Assembly: GCF_002994745.2 (NCBI RefSeq)
Contig: NC_037091.1
Coordinates: 54,979,612-55,043,611 of the forward strand
Source: Rosa chinensis
Lineage: Eukaryota > Streptophyta > Magnoliopsida > Rosales > Rosaceae
DNA length: 64,000 bases
Direction of reading: 5' to 3'
Position numbers and translations under genes: made by a program. The notes beneath the pieces were generated by a model. That model was not told the origin of the DNA. It worked only from the letters and a program-made list of their open reading frames with translations, and searched no databases. Below are positions 10,784 to 25,402 of this stretch, one piece after another (position 1 is the first letter of the stretch; every line of letters starts with the position of its first letter).

Positions 10784-11803
10784 AATGCATGATTATTGAA
10801 TTTATTAATTGTTATGTTAATGAGATAATTGGATATTTGGATATGCATTCTAGATTTCTAGTCTTCCAGGTACCAGAAGTGCATTACTGCAGTTTGGAAA
10901 ACAGGAAAAACAGGCAAAGTTTGTTGAATTGAAAATTGGGCCCGAAAAGCCCGAAAGACCTAACCGGCCCGAATGGGTTCGGTTTCTATCGGTTTTGATT
11001 TCGAAAAAATCCCGAACCGGTCCGAACCAATAATTTTGATCTCGGTCTCGGTCTTACTGATTTTCGAGCCCGACCCTACCCGAGCCCAGCCCTACCAAAA
11101 ACTTCTCAGCGCAAGAACACCACAGCAAGTTCAGCTCAATTGCAGACCCAACGGAGAAGGAAAAAGCTTGTGCCGACACCGCCACAAACTGATCCATCGC
11201 GTGACACAGAGACGTCACGAAAACTGCAACCAATAGCTTTGAACAAACCATATCCCGTTCAGACTCCGACAAACAAATCGCAAAACCATACAAAACATCC
11301 TTGAACACTATCAGCAGATAGCCCAGCAAATCCTTGCCAGACATAACAGTAACCAAAGAAAACATAAAAAAGAAAGAGGAATCGAGGAAGGCAGCAGTGG
11401 AATGGCTGACGTGCCTTAGTAAGACATACGATACGACACCGATAACAGAGTACCGAATCGGCGAAATTTCGTTGAAAAAACTTATTGGTGAGGAAGATGT
11501 GCACCTAAAGTGTGAGGAATCTGAGATTTGAAAATCAGGAGAAAGATAGGGATAGGTAATCTGAGATCGAAAGGTTAGGAAGATATGGGTGATGGGAGAA
11601 AGGGTGATGGGAGAGAGGAAGGAAAGCGAAGGAGGAACAAACCTGCCACCGCCGGGGCAGAGATCGACCATGAAAGCGGGTCGGGAAGGGTTTTCAATTA
11701 CGAAGGGATTTGAGGAAAAGGAAGAGAGAAGCGAGAGCCTCTCTCTCCTAAAACTGACCCTTTCGCTCTGGAGACAGCGGACTTCTCAATTTTCCTTTTT
11801 GTT

Positions 11804-12300
11804 GATTGTTGTTTTTTCTAGTTAGCTAATTTTCTTTATTTTAATGTTTTTGTTGGGAGGTTTTAGTTTTGGTCCCCTTTGAAAGGAAGCTTTTCTTCAT
11901 TGTATTTAATAAATTTGGCTCATGAATTCTTACAAGATTTTATCAAAAATAATAATCATAATAAATGAAAAGGTCAAGTGTGTGGAGTACGTCATTGGGC
12001 AAATGAAAGATCAGAATTCCATAGCTGATTTTGACACTTAATAATCTTCTCCATTTTAGACTTTTGACGAAATTACTATATCTTTGCTTCTGTCATTGTG
12101 GAGCTATTGGGCTTATAACACTTGATCTACATCAACAAAGTTACTCGAAGACAAAGATGATGGTTATTTAACTAGCTATAAATTGCAGATAACTAATAAT
12201 ATTACAACTAAGAAAGTACAATAATTAGCTTATAAGTCGAATTCAGGACATTTCATTTACAAAATAATCAGTTAAGCACTAATGTTACTAAACTAAGTAA
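11804..12300. other. AT-rich spacer
   Basis: No gene or clear repeat border seen. Confidence 0.5.
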
Positions 12301-12309
12301 TAATGTTCT

Positions 12310-12655
12310 AAAAATGGTTAGGCGGTAGGCGGGTGGTGGGTGGTGGGGAAGGGCTTAGCGACTAGGCACATGGGCTGGGGCTAGGCGGATTTTTACTTTA
12401 TTAAACAAAATATAAATAAGTGTCAAATTAAATTAATAAACTATATTCAGTATTATAATCAATTCGAAAATATGGAAAAGAAAAAAAAAAGTTAATTAAA
12501 CACCTAATATTGTATTAGTATTTGACCCAAAAAAAATATTCTGAACATTTTTTTTTAAACCTAGCGCACCTAGATGTCACCCACACTAATCAAGGCGGCT
12601 GGCCACCACATAGCGCCTAAGTTGCCGCCTAGGAAAACTTCTAGAACAGTGAGTT
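12310..12655. mobile_element. hAT-type MITE
   Basis: The left end region TTCTAAAAATGGTTAGGCGG and the right end region CCGCCTAGGAAAACTTCTAGAA are inverted versions of one another. They match the widespread 'GTTCTAAAAATCGG..TAGGCGG' plant MITE end. Interior motifs TAGGCGG / CCGCCTA are repeated. I could not find a convincing 8-bp target duplication. Confidence 0.6.
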
Positions 12656-12919
12656 AAAGTTTCAAACTATACCTCTTGTTATTATTATTATCTTCCATCA
12701 ATCTGCCTTATTTAATATTAGAGAGGCTCAACATGCAGTAGGCAGTAGCAGCACAATTGTGCCGATGTCAATTATTGGAACAATAATATTCCGATCCAGG
12801 CATCCAAAGCCTTGTTATTTGACGTTGTAAACTCTGATTGCTCCAGAAGTATTTCTATTTCAAGCTCTCTTCTTTTAAAAAAAAAAAAAAAAACATATAG
12901 TAGCAGCAGCTTGCTGATT

Positions 12920-14439
<1,520 letters not shown>

Positions 14440-14530
14440 GATATCTGAACAAATTACTATTGCAAATTATAACCAGCAATGATCGATCTTCTACATATAA
14501 GTGAAGAAGCTAGTGAGAAATCAAATATGC

Positions 14531-14538
14531 ATATATAG
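14531..14538 (-). promoter_or_regulatory. TATA-like box of gene A
   Basis: The minus strand reads CTATATAT about 92 nt upstream of the gene A start codon. Position and sequence fit a core promoter; inferred. Confidence 0.4.
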
Positions 14539-14539
14539 T

Positions 14540-15180
14540 TTTTATCGGAATGCTAATAGTTGAGTAGAATTATCAAAAGGGCTAGCTACTGCTCTGTGAC
14601 AGGTTATAAAAGACTTAGCCCACTATTTTTAACAGGCAGCACGCAGCAGCTACTTATGACTTTACACACGATATCATGAGAAAAATGTACCTAACAACTT
14701 TGGTTACAAGTTTAAGGATTTTTCTCCCTTTAATTAATGACCAACCCTGCAACAACCGTCTCCCAAAACATTTTTGATTCTAGACAACAATGTAACTCCC
14801 CACCCCACCTCACCCTACATTGGAACTCATGACATCTATGGTGTTAGTTAGGCTAGCTAACCAACAAGCCACAACTCACTGACACGATTGCCCAAAACAT
14901 CGTAGGTGCAAAATGCAATGCATGCCCAACATCATGTAACTTTTTGTTTCTGTCATATTTTCATTTAATAATGCAATTTTTATCCACAACTTTTTTTTAA
15001 ATCAAATTTTTATCCAAAACTGAAGTAAAATTTCTATTGATGATATCTTGACCCAATGCCCAAATTTGGGTCAAGATACTCCCACTAAATCCAATAAGAG
15101 ATTTTAATTCCCATTCACCGAATTTAAATATCAAATAACGGTTATAGGCTCTTAAAATTTTAAAATTACACTATACCACA
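14540..15180. other. AT-rich gene A upstream spacer
   Basis: No coding or repeat structure that I can support. The CCCACC-rich patch at 14800-14830 is unassigned. Confidence 0.4.
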
Positions 15181-16510
15181 GCACCCCCTCTCTTTCTCTC
15201 TTCATATCGACTCCAGACTAGAACTAGAAGCTGGCGGCCTTCTGCATCTCCTCCCTCCGCCTGGATCTATGTCCCCACCTTCCTCGTCGTCCTCACCGGC
15301 TCTGGAACCTTTGGTGATGTCCTCTCGTTCTCTGCCGTGTTCCTTCCCCGAATGACGGCGTCCGGTCCAATCCCTAACGTACAGCTTCACCATCTCTCTC
15401 ACAGGACCGCAGAGCCAGATTGTCGGAGGACTCGTCGGCCTTGATCGGTGGTGTTCTTCTCCTACGACACCGATTCTTCCGGCTAGAAACATGTTTCTTC
15501 TTCTTCTTCTTCTTCGTCTCCAAGGCCGATACTGAAGAAACTCTTCTTCGAATACAGTTTTGTCTGCATATTTGGTTTTCTAATAATGATTTGATCATGG
15601 TGCGAGTCCAAGCGGTTGTGATTAATATTCTCCTAGAGAAAATAGATATTCTGAAATTAGATCTCTGTTCTTGTTTGCTGCATGTGCTTCTGGCCTACTT
15701 GATAACAAAATTGAGAGGTAACTATTTAATGGATGAGGTACTCTGAGAGTAATTAGATTTTTTGGTCGAAGTGGTAAAACAATCTGACACATGAGAATTG
15801 CTACTATCCATGGTTAATACTAATTACTGAATAGTGAGTACGTACTAACCGGGGTTATTCCTTAATTATCAAATTGTACAACTTTTTCTTCTTATTTCTT
15901 GTAATTAATATTAGGGAAATTTATTATTGGGAGGGGAAGGGAGAATAAAAGATTTATTAGTGGGCAATAGGTTTATTATTGGGGACAATAAACTTTCTAT
16001 TGGGGCCAATAAACATTCTATTGGTGGGTAACAAACATTCTATTGGGGGGCAATAAACTTTCTATTAGGGGGTAATAAACTTTTTATTGGAGGCCAATAA
16101 ACATTCTATTGGAGGGCAATAAACTTTCTATTGGGTTTTATTTATGGTCAATAATATTCTCCGGTGACCTATAAGATCTCTGACGACCTCTTTAGGGACA
16201 TCCGGCGAGGTTTCCTGCAACCGATGACCTGAGTCCGGTGGTCGGATTCCGGTGACCGATAACCGGATTTCGGCAACTAGTGACCGGAGTCCGATGGCCA
16301 ATGACTGGAGGCCGATGAAGTCTCCAATGACTTCTCTCTCTAAGTGACAAAGAGAAGGGGGGAAAATTGTCTAAAAAAAAATAAAAAATAATTAATTGGG
16401 TATTAGGGCAAAAAATATGTAATTTATTGGGTAAGTAGGCAATTTTTTTGGATAAATGAGGTTAATGTAGTTCAAATTTAGGTAAATGGACATTTTCCCT
16501 TCCATATTTC
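15181..16510. other. Probable non-autonomous transposon, unclassified
   Basis: A GC-rich, CTC-rich block (15190-15540) with short frames on both strands is followed by an AATAAACTTTCTATTGG minisatellite (15955-16140). After that comes a run of degenerate 'ccggtgacc / gatgaccgga' motifs (16155-16320). GC-rich leader plus subterminal arrays look like transposon DNA, but I could not fix ends or a target duplication. Confidence 0.35.
15955..16140. repeat. AATAAAC(T/A)TTCTATTGG minisatellite
   Basis: About eight degenerate units of roughly 20-24 bases carrying 'caataaactttctattggggg' variants are arrayed head to tail. Confidence 0.85.
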
Positions 16511-16776
16511 CTCAACGTTTTCATTAAAAAATTTATTTTCAAAATATCGATATTTTCACGTCATAATAATATTTTTTTTTATCTTGCTCATAGAAACTTC
16601 TACAAACATCTGCGAAAGAAGAGATATTAGAACCAAAAACTAATTAAAGAAGGTGACTCATGATCAACAGATTCTGCGACGTCCCTAATTAACCCATGAA
16701 CGGATTATTTTGACGAGTCTTAACCTTCTCCGAGCCTATCAATTATGCATGAATCCTACATTAATTAACTGGGGCA

Positions 16777-16813
16777 TCAAATGGGCTATGTTAGACTAAC
16801 ATAGCCCATTTGA
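16777..16813. repeat. 37-bp perfect palindrome
   Basis: TCAAATGGGCTATGTTAG is followed after one central base by its exact complement. It lies directly beside the hAT-like end at 16816. Confidence 0.95.
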
Positions 16814-16815
16814 TA

Positions 16816-17217
16816 CAGGGGCGGAACTAGGATTGAAAGTTTGAGGGGGTCCAAAATGCAATTTTCTTAAATGTAAATACCAAGTATTCAAAATAATCAT
16901 AAAAGCTAATTAGCAAAGAAGTAATTAATAGTTTTATACCATAATTTATAATTATGTTTGAACAAAAAATTTAGTAAGAAAGAAGCTTAAATATTTCATA
17001 AGGGTTTAATAGTTTCCAAAAGAAAACACAAGTTTAATCTAAAGTCATACCAAATATTAATTATTATGGGTTGTGATTGGTTAATATATTAATTTTGGTA
17101 AGATAAATATGATATATATTAATAATCTATGAATAGAATGTCTAAATAAGGGAGATATTGAAAAAAATTTGCAGGGGTCCGAACCCCCCCAGACGCCAAC
17201 ATAGGTCCGCCCCATTG
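16816..17217. mobile_element. Small hAT-like non-autonomous element
   Basis: The left end is CAGGGGCGGAACTAGG. The right end, read on the minus strand, is CAATGGGGCGGACCTA. Subterminal GGGGTCC motifs occur near both ends. This 'CAGGGGCGGA' terminus is standard for plant hAT elements. The interior is AT-rich and non-coding. No clean 8-bp duplication was found. Confidence 0.6.
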
Positions 17218-19037
17218 TTAGAAGAATTTTGGCAAGTTCTAGTAAGCAAACAGAGGAACAACCATATATTGGGGATTCAACCTCTCAGCCATATATATAT
17301 ATCATTTTGGGTAGCGTGCCCCGAACCGAGGACCTGAAGGCTAGGGGGAAGGAGATAGAGAAAAGGCATGATATTAGCATTACAGCGATATCAGAAACCT
17401 CCTCCCCCGTTGCGGACCAGTCCACCTGAAAAGTTGTTATTGAACTAATTTCTTCTCTTCAAGTATCTGGTTTGATTTGTATGGTTTAATTTTTATTAGG
17501 ACCTCTAAATTTATTTTCATCAAGACTTTTTATGTCTTTATGTTCATGCATCTTTTTCTCTTCAAACAACAAATTTAAATCTCCCTTAAATTACTAACAA
17601 TCTAACATGACCTTATTCATATAATTTATATACAAAAATATAGAAACTTTGTAATACATTGAAATTCACTTGAGGTAAATTTACACACAATAATTTCACT
17701 CATTAATTTTTCTTTGCAAATATATTCTTTCTTAGTTTCTTTTTAGCTGATCCTCCATTTTTGTTCAACCTCCATGACTTTTAATTTCAAATGCAAAATT
17801 ATTAATTGACTGTAAACCCAGTTCAAGATGTTCCTAATGCAAAATTTTTGATGTGAACGTACATGCATGCTTCTGCATAAATGTCATCTTTTTTTCTTCT
17901 TAATTATGTGCCTAGGGTGTGAATCAAAATGTCTATTTAATCAACTACATTCATGTGGATAAATGTTAGAAACTCAGTACAGTTTTCTTGGGTTGATTGC
18001 ATCCCTAATGTGTCAGTGTTCTATATATTAAGAACTTTAAAGTTGAGTATTCTCTTCAATAAATATTACTCTTTCTAATTTATTTTTTTAATAAACTTTC
18101 AATTACTTATGTCCGTCACTTGTTTAGCACCTTTGAATTTGAAAAGTGATCGTTGCATTAATTAGATGAAGATATGAAAAAGGTTTATGTCGTTTATAAA
18201 TTAGGAGGTGTAGAAAAATAATTTTTTGCTTATGATTTGTGGTCCATACTAGTAATCTTATATTAGGATAAATATGAAATTTCATAATTAAAAAAAAGAG
18301 TAGTCAAATGAGAAAATTTGAAGGTCCCAATAGAATAATTCATACGGACTTCACAACCAAAACCAAAATCAATTGACAATGGATGAATTAAGTTGACCCA
18401 AATCCTTATAAACTTATAAGCAAAGTCCCTACTTTTTTCATGTCGGATTAATTCATACTCTCAACACATCATCGTTCATGCATGTGGTGAATTTTCAAGC
18501 CATACCCATTGGACAACTGATATTAGGTGACGTGGAGTCCGTATGACCACGAGACATGCACACATGGCATAACCTGACACTCATACCATGTTAAAGTAAT
18601 TTGAGCTTCACAATCAAAATCAATTGACAATGAATAAAGTTAACCCAAATCCTTATAACCTGATAAACAATATCTTCATTTTCTCATGTAAAATTCATAT
18701 TCTCAACACAGTTCAAAATTGAGTAATCCAAACCGTTAATGACATCCTCACAAGTCACAAGTTAGAATCAAAGACTTACAGCTCTATATTCAGTTCAGAT
18801 CGATTCAACTCCATTATTGCTAAACATGTGCAGTTCACATCAGAATATGATATATCAAATTGCTTCCAGCATCAATCAAACTTCGACATGCATGATCATT
18901 GAGAAGGATCAAATCATACGTACATGAATTCATACCATCACGTCATCAACACATGCATGATCATTTTAAAATTAACTAATTAAACAGCCTTATTTATTAT
19001 TAGAGAGCTTCAGCATTAAGTTGTTTCTTTGCCAAGT
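17218..19037. other. Intergenic AT-rich DNA between genes A and B
   Basis: No gene recognised. The 66-codon frame at 17229-17429 shows no family features. Two related segments around 18345-18440 and 18600-18700 ('aatcaattgacaatg..', 'ccttataa') suggest an old local duplication. Confidence 0.4.
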
Positions 19038-19040
19038 TTA

Positions 19041-19346
<306 letters not shown>

Positions 19347-19559
19347 TTAAACCATATACATCAAATAACACTAGCTAGCATATATACATTGTACTTTCTT
19401 TTCTTTTATTTTTTTTCTGTTTTGTCATCGTTGTAGATTAAATTAACATGTTAGTTGGGGGAGCTATTCACATGTTGGGTTTGACGTATATATTTCAGTT
19501 AGTTATAGGTACGTACCATTTTGGTACGTATAGCTACATGTTGCAATTCGAGTCTATAA

Positions 19560-20200
19560 TTTTTTATTTTTTGATCAAATAAGAACTTCATTAATAATAA
19601 ACTGCTTACAACGAGTTTTAGGCGACATCTCTTACTCAGAAATGGCCATAGACTTCACACTGGAACTCTATAATGACTGACTCTAAACTTGCACTACAAC
19701 TGTATGGCAAAGACAATAAGCGCAGGAGCAGTGAATCCTTGACATCTTACCTCTCATCCGGCCAGTAAGAATTCTAAGACTAGACAACTCACTTGTGTCG
19801 ACACTAACTCACCAACCAGAGTCCGCCTGACCAGTTTTTGATCGACCAAGCCAACACTCGTTGTGACCTAACCTCGACCAAAAGGATTGCCGGACATTCA
19901 GACCTGGGACTAAAGAAAACCCAACACCATCACCACCCTATTGTCAACACCATCAATCCACCACTGCTCCAAATCGCCATCACCTCCAACCCAACCCAGA
20001 CAGGAACGTCCCACTAGAAGGCCAAGGATGATTGTCTATGCAATTGCCAGACATTTTTGCCACCGCTGCTGACCCAACTCCAGAATAGGAACGACCCTCT
20101 AGACAGCGAAAGAGAAGATTGTCTCTGGCACACACTTAGTAGCGTCTTATTACCAACAACACACTACTTGCCAAACAAAAACTAAAAGCTTTTTTTTTAA
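19560..20200 (-). mobile_element. LINE 3' end, 5'-truncated, in gene B intron 4
   Basis: The minus strand ends with the plant L1-type tail 'gcttattaatgaagttctta...' followed by an A-rich stretch (19560-19580 on plus is T-rich). Comparison with the matching intron of gene C places extra DNA here: the flanking 'caattcgagtcta' is shared. The upstream limit is uncertain. No RT domain is left. Confidence 0.55.
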
Positions 20201-20559
20201 AAAAAAATAGCAGCACCTAATGGACCTAGAAAGGTACCCAAGTCCCAAATACCACCAGGCCCAGGCCTGGCCCACACTTGCTTAAGGCCCAGACCGCCAC
20301 TATTTTGTTAACTTGTTTGATGACTGTACAGTACACATGTATAAACCATTTTTATCCGACGACAACGTCTTTTAGTGAGAAATAACACTTTTCTTAAAAA
20401 AATAAAAAAAGGCAGTAGGAAATAAATTATTAGGATGTTATTTATTTTCTGACGGCAAATAATATTTCAAAGAAAAAATCTAAACTCTAAAGTATTATCA
20501 CACGAATATTTTTTTTTTTTTTTACAGAAATTTTTTTGGCTAACTTCTTCCCTAGCACA

Positions 20560-21480
20560 CTAGGGTGTTTCATAGGACTGTGATGCCCAACCTTAATTTC
20601 TATAGGAGTCCAGGACTACCATAACTTGGCTTAAGCTAGATTAGTACCTGACTCATGTTTGGTGCTGAGAGGGACTATGGAGCAGACCAACATGGTGTCC
20701 CCGAACAATGGCCTCCAACTCCAAGTAGCCGCCGTGGACCCAGCATTGAGTCCTGGGTCACCACCAGCAACACTACCTGCCCAGTCACCCGGACCCAACT
20801 CACCGACTTCACCCTCATCCCCAACCACACTCTCTGCCGGCTCATCCAGGAGTAGTGTGTTGCCAACCACTCTTTCGGCATGGAGAGAGTTCCGCCGCCG
20901 AAACAACCAGCCGACCAGACCCAAGCTGAACAGCAAGGTGCTCGCGCTTCTGATAATTTTCCCCCTCGAGGAGTTCGACAGCGTTCCGGTGGCGTCGGAC
21001 CCGGACCCGAACCGGTCGGGTTCCTGGCCCAGCTCCTCTTCCACAATTCGATGGAGGTCCGAGTCAACTCGGCTGCGTTGATTGAGAACCTCCTGGCCGA
21101 GGCATGATCGAAATTCTCCGGCAATCGCTCATCAGCGGGCTTTCAAAATCGAAATCAAAGCCTTGTTCGCGTTGTGCCTGGTGAAGCAGATGCGTGAGAA
21201 AGCCGTGTTGGCCAGAGATGCTGATCAACACTCTCGTCGACTTCGAGAAATGCTACTCGGAGAGAGCCCTGGCCACCATAGAGCTCCTCTGCGAAGAGTA
21301 GAAGGAGGCTTGCACAATCCCATGGTTTTTGGTGGGTTTGTGGTAGAAGGTGTTGGGGCTGCTGTTGGGACTGTGGAGTCTCATTAAAAATAGTCCTCCT
21401 TGCTACCAAACATGGGATAACTGGGATTAGACGAGATAAGGATGTCCAATCCCATCCAATCTCATGTAACAAACACCACC
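20560..21480. mobile_element. Probable DNA transposon carrying a U-box gene fragment
   Basis: The GC-rich gene fragment is bracketed by non-coding ends. Left: AGGGTGTTTCATAGGACTGTGATG from about 20562, then 'tcatgtttggt'. Right: 'accaaacatggg' and CCCATCCAATCTCATGTAACAAACACC ending about 21476. The ends are roughly inverted (GGTGTTT... and TCATGTTTGGT appear in both). This looks like a PIF/Harbinger- or hAT-type element with captured coding DNA. No clear target duplication. Confidence 0.4.
20650..21385 (+). pseudogene. U-box E3 ligase fragment (PUB25/26-type)
   Basis: Reading across frames gives, in order, TCPVT-type and LTDFTLIPNHTLCRLIQ (the U-box C-terminal half, near 20785-20850), then ERVPPPKQPAD, LALLIIFPLEEFDSV, LLFHNSMEVRVNSAALIE (armadillo-like region) and FKIEIKALFALCLVKQ. 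This order matches plant PUB25/PUB26-like ubiquitin ligases, which ubiquitinate targets in stress signalling. The 5' half of the U-box is absent, at least three frameshifts are needed, and the C-terminal half is missing. Absence of introns fits this family, which is usually intronless, so retro- versus DNA-level capture cannot be separated. Confidence 0.75.
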
Positions 21481-21767
21481 TATATGTTATCGGTAGTAAA
21501 TAATGACATGCATCTAATTTACCATGTCATTTTTTTTCTTCTCATTTTTTAAAGAATCTGTGAGGTTGAGGTGCTCTACTAGTAGAGTATATACCCGCAC
21601 AAAATGTTTGCTCATCTTGTACTATAGCTATCTGCAAACAAGCTCACAAAATCCTTATAAGATGAGTATATAATTACAATTAAACAAGAGTTTAATCAGG
21701 ACTTCAATTACTTAATTAGCTATAAACTTACATCGTTAATGAGATCATTTAAGACTGTGAGGCATCT

Positions 21768-22876
<1,109 letters not shown>

Positions 22877-23098
22877 CTAATTAAATAATGAAATTATTGT
22901 GATAATAACAAATTAACGCCTTACCAAATCAAACTAATTAAAGTGATAAAGTCTATAGCTAATAAACAATTTGTGATCAGGTCTTTCAGTAGTATTGAAT
23001 AGTATAATTAAAAAGGGAAATAAGAACTAATTAGTAATTACGTACTTTGCCATCATCAGGTAGTGCAGGAGCAACAGTAAGAAGAGAATAGCCGGTAA

Positions 23099-24063
23099 GG
23101 ATCTGGCTCCTCTAAAGTGAGTTTCTGTAAAGTTATGTAAAGTTAGTTTAATCCTCATCATTCATATAATCTAATGGCTAATAAAATAACCACGTCACTT
23201 AATACAACTTATATAATTTTGCCTTCCCAAACTATCCGTTACGGGGGCTTAATACCACTTGAACACTATTCTTTCCAACTGCCGTAAGGCCCGTAACATC
23301 AACCTAATAGAGCAAGATTAGTCCTAACTGTCATAATCGCTTGTGTGAATTTTGCTCGCTTATTCTATAGTCTTCATATTCTGGGCTTCAATGGTAAATA
23401 TTCCATTGTTATATCAGTAAATCAAATCATGAAATAATACTTTCATTTCAAGCTAAATTGGTATAAAGTCCACCAGCGATTAAATCAAAAGCCAGAGACT
23501 GAGAATTATACCAAGGCCAATAGAAACCAATCACATCTAAGAGGTGAAACTATCGATGCAAATCAAGGAGCAGAGGAAATGGGTAGAAAACAGCATGTGG
23601 CAACTGCTAAACCCATACATATATGCGACTGAAAAGGGGCAATGACCACATCGAAGTCTTCCACGGAGAATAAACAGAATTAATGTCAAACCCTAAGATT
23701 TAAAGTTGAAAACCAAACGACATGGTTGAAATTAAAATCGTAACACCAATTGAAATCTGAAAAGCATATTATCATGATGGGGAGGATAGCAGAGAAAGAG
23801 AGAAGTGGAGATCAGAGAGTATAGCATGTTATTTCTTTATTCCTTGTTTGCGTTTCCAGTTCTTAGAAGGATTAATTCATGGCATTTTTTTTCTCTTCTG
23901 CTGATGGAGTTAAGGACACGTCGAGGACAGTTTGGGATGAAAAAATCGTTTGAGTAATGTTAAGTGAGGATGTTAGTTTACTAGCCATTAGATGATACGA
24001 AGGATTATGATTACACAAAATTTACATAACTTTACAAAAACTCACTTTAGAGGAGCCGGATCC
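23099..24063. mobile_element. MULE-like element with long TIRs in gene B exon 3
   Basis: It starts GGATCTGGCTCCTCTAAAGT and ends with the inverse ACTTTAGAGGAGCCGGATCC. The TIRs stay recognisable for about 90 bases (AACTTTACATAAC.., 'gccattagat'). A 9-bp duplication flanks it: AGCCGGTAA (23090-23098) and AGCCAGTAA (24064-24072), one mismatch. 9-bp duplications plus long TIRs are diagnostic of Mutator-like elements. The 965-bp interior is non-coding. Confidence 0.88.
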
Positions 24064-24136
24064 AGCCAGTAAATACTCCAAGTTCCAGTGTCTTCTTGGC
24101 ATTCATCATCTTCAGAAACATGGACAGAAGAGAAGC

Positions 24137-24985
24137 ACATGGCCGACCCTAAGATTTCCAGGGCTCTAGGCGAATAAAAAAAAAAAGGGCTCATGAGGTT
24201 GTGATCAATCTTATACTTCTTTTCTCTTCTACCCCCATAATCATACTCTATAATAAGAGTCAGTTAGTATAGCAACCGAAAAAGATACATTGTAGTGAAA
24301 TCAAAATTGAAATTTTGATAAAGGTAGAGAATTCAACAAAATGATAAAGACTTTCATCTTCTAAGAACTATATATTAACCATAACAATAATCAAATAATC
24401 AATTTGTGATATATAAAACAATCTATTCCCAAAAAATAACTAGCATGTCATTTGAACGAAACGTACTCCAGATATGTGTTGCGTTGTACACCGAGTGGTG
24501 TAAAACTCTGGTGTTGTTCATCAGTTCATAATATCAGGTTAATCGAAAAAGAAATCCATATTAATCTAAATCATCAAAGAGAAACCAAAACTTGAAATTT
24601 ACCCAATGAATATCTATTTCTCTTAGATAGTTACTGATCGAATTCAATGGTTCCTTCTTGCCAATTGCCAAGGCTTTTATAAATTTAGAATGGATGAATA
24701 ATATATCATGAACAGATCAAACGAAGTATTGATCCTGACAAAAAAAAAATTTAAATTAAATTCAACAAGCTTCGAAGAGAATGAAAAATTGAAAATAAGT
24801 CCTCCAATCTTCATAGGCTTTCCAATTCCATAATTGAAAACAATCTGTGAAAGCCGGATTACTTGCAAGCAAATGCGAGCTATTGTTTTTTTTTTTTCCT
24901 TTAATTTTCTACATAGACATAAAGAAGGGTAAAAAATTTTGAGGCCCATGTTCATCTGGGGCCATAAGCACAGGCTTATTTGGCC
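24137..24985. mobile_element. hAT-like non-autonomous element, second insertion in gene B exon 3
   Basis: Exon sequence breaks at 'ggacagaagagaagc' and resumes at 'agaatcagcccttcatcc'. The flanking AGAGAAGC / GAATCAGC pair is a plausible diverged 8-bp duplication. Ends read ACATGGCCGACCCTAAGATTT and, on minus, CAGTGCTATAGGCCAAATAAG, with GGGCC motifs inside both. Open frames inside are short and unrecognised. Borders are approximate. Confidence 0.6.
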
Positions 24986-25402
24986 TATAGCACTGAGAAT
25001 CAGCCCTTCATCCACAGGCACATTCATAAGACTCCTGCATGTGTACGTTCAGAATGTAATCGTTGATATGATCAAGCCTAATGGTTTCGTTCAAATAAAT
25101 GTTGTTCAACATATATACCAGAACTGGTATTTCTCGAAAGTTGCTTCCCTTAGTTGCTTCAATAGCTCGTGTTCTCTCGGGTAGCAGCTTGTTTCTAGGA
25201 TGTACTGCATACCATCACACCATAAATAAAAAAAATAAAAAAATGTTTAGAAAAAAAGGCCAATTAGTTATTGACAACTGTCATTAATCGTCACAGCTAA
25301 TTCATAGCTCTTTTCTTGCTAGGTTAACATACAATAAATTAAGAAGCATTAAGATAAAAATGAAGAAGTAATTAAGATGAGTAAAGAAGATTATAGCAGT
25401 TA

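Larger units (their letters stand above)
6981..11094. mobile_element. hAT-like non-autonomous element (split by a solo LTR)
   Basis: The ends are inverted: TAGGGTTGGGC at 6981 and the complement of GCCC(A)GCCCTA at 11094. Flanking 8-bp target copies are CCCAAAAC (6973-6980) and CCAAAAAC (11095-11102), one mismatch, as expected for hAT. Subterminal DNA is packed with CCCGAA / TTCGGT motifs on both sides (6990-7180 and 10940-11090), typical transposase-binding-like arrays. Without the solo LTR the element is about 1.27 kb. There is no transposase. An internal GC-richer tract at 7360-7640 has no recognised product. Confidence 0.75.
6739..11792 (-). mobile_element. Non-LTR (LINE-like) element without RT, outer shell of a nest
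   Basis: The ends are flanked by a direct repeat TCCTTTTTGTT at 6728-6738 and 11793-11803. On the minus strand it starts with a GAGAGA/CTCTCT-rich 5' leader near 11700-11790. It ends near 6745 in sequence typical of plant L1 3' ends ('caataaaggttatcc' on minus). Leaving out the nested insert, only about 0.94 kb is element DNA. The open frame at minus 11671-11054 is 205 codons and matches no protein I know. The motif GACACAGAGACGTCAC occurs at 6931 and 11203. No reverse transcriptase or endonuclease is present, so it is non-autonomous or heavily deleted. Confidence 0.5.

Noticed and set aside
11054..11671. 205-codon minus-strand frame as a host gene
   Set aside because: Low-complexity, Ser/Phe-rich start, no family motif. 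It overlaps the CT-rich leader of a non-LTR element and hAT terminal repeats.
20631..21124. Long minus-strand frames opposite the U-box fragment
   Set aside because: They are antisense shadows of GC-rich coding DNA; only the plus strand shows U-box/ARM motifs.
24677..25027. 116-codon minus-strand frame as a gene
   Set aside because: It runs from gene B exon 3 ([12 protein letters not shown]) straight into inserted hAT-like DNA; only its first residues are methyltransferase.
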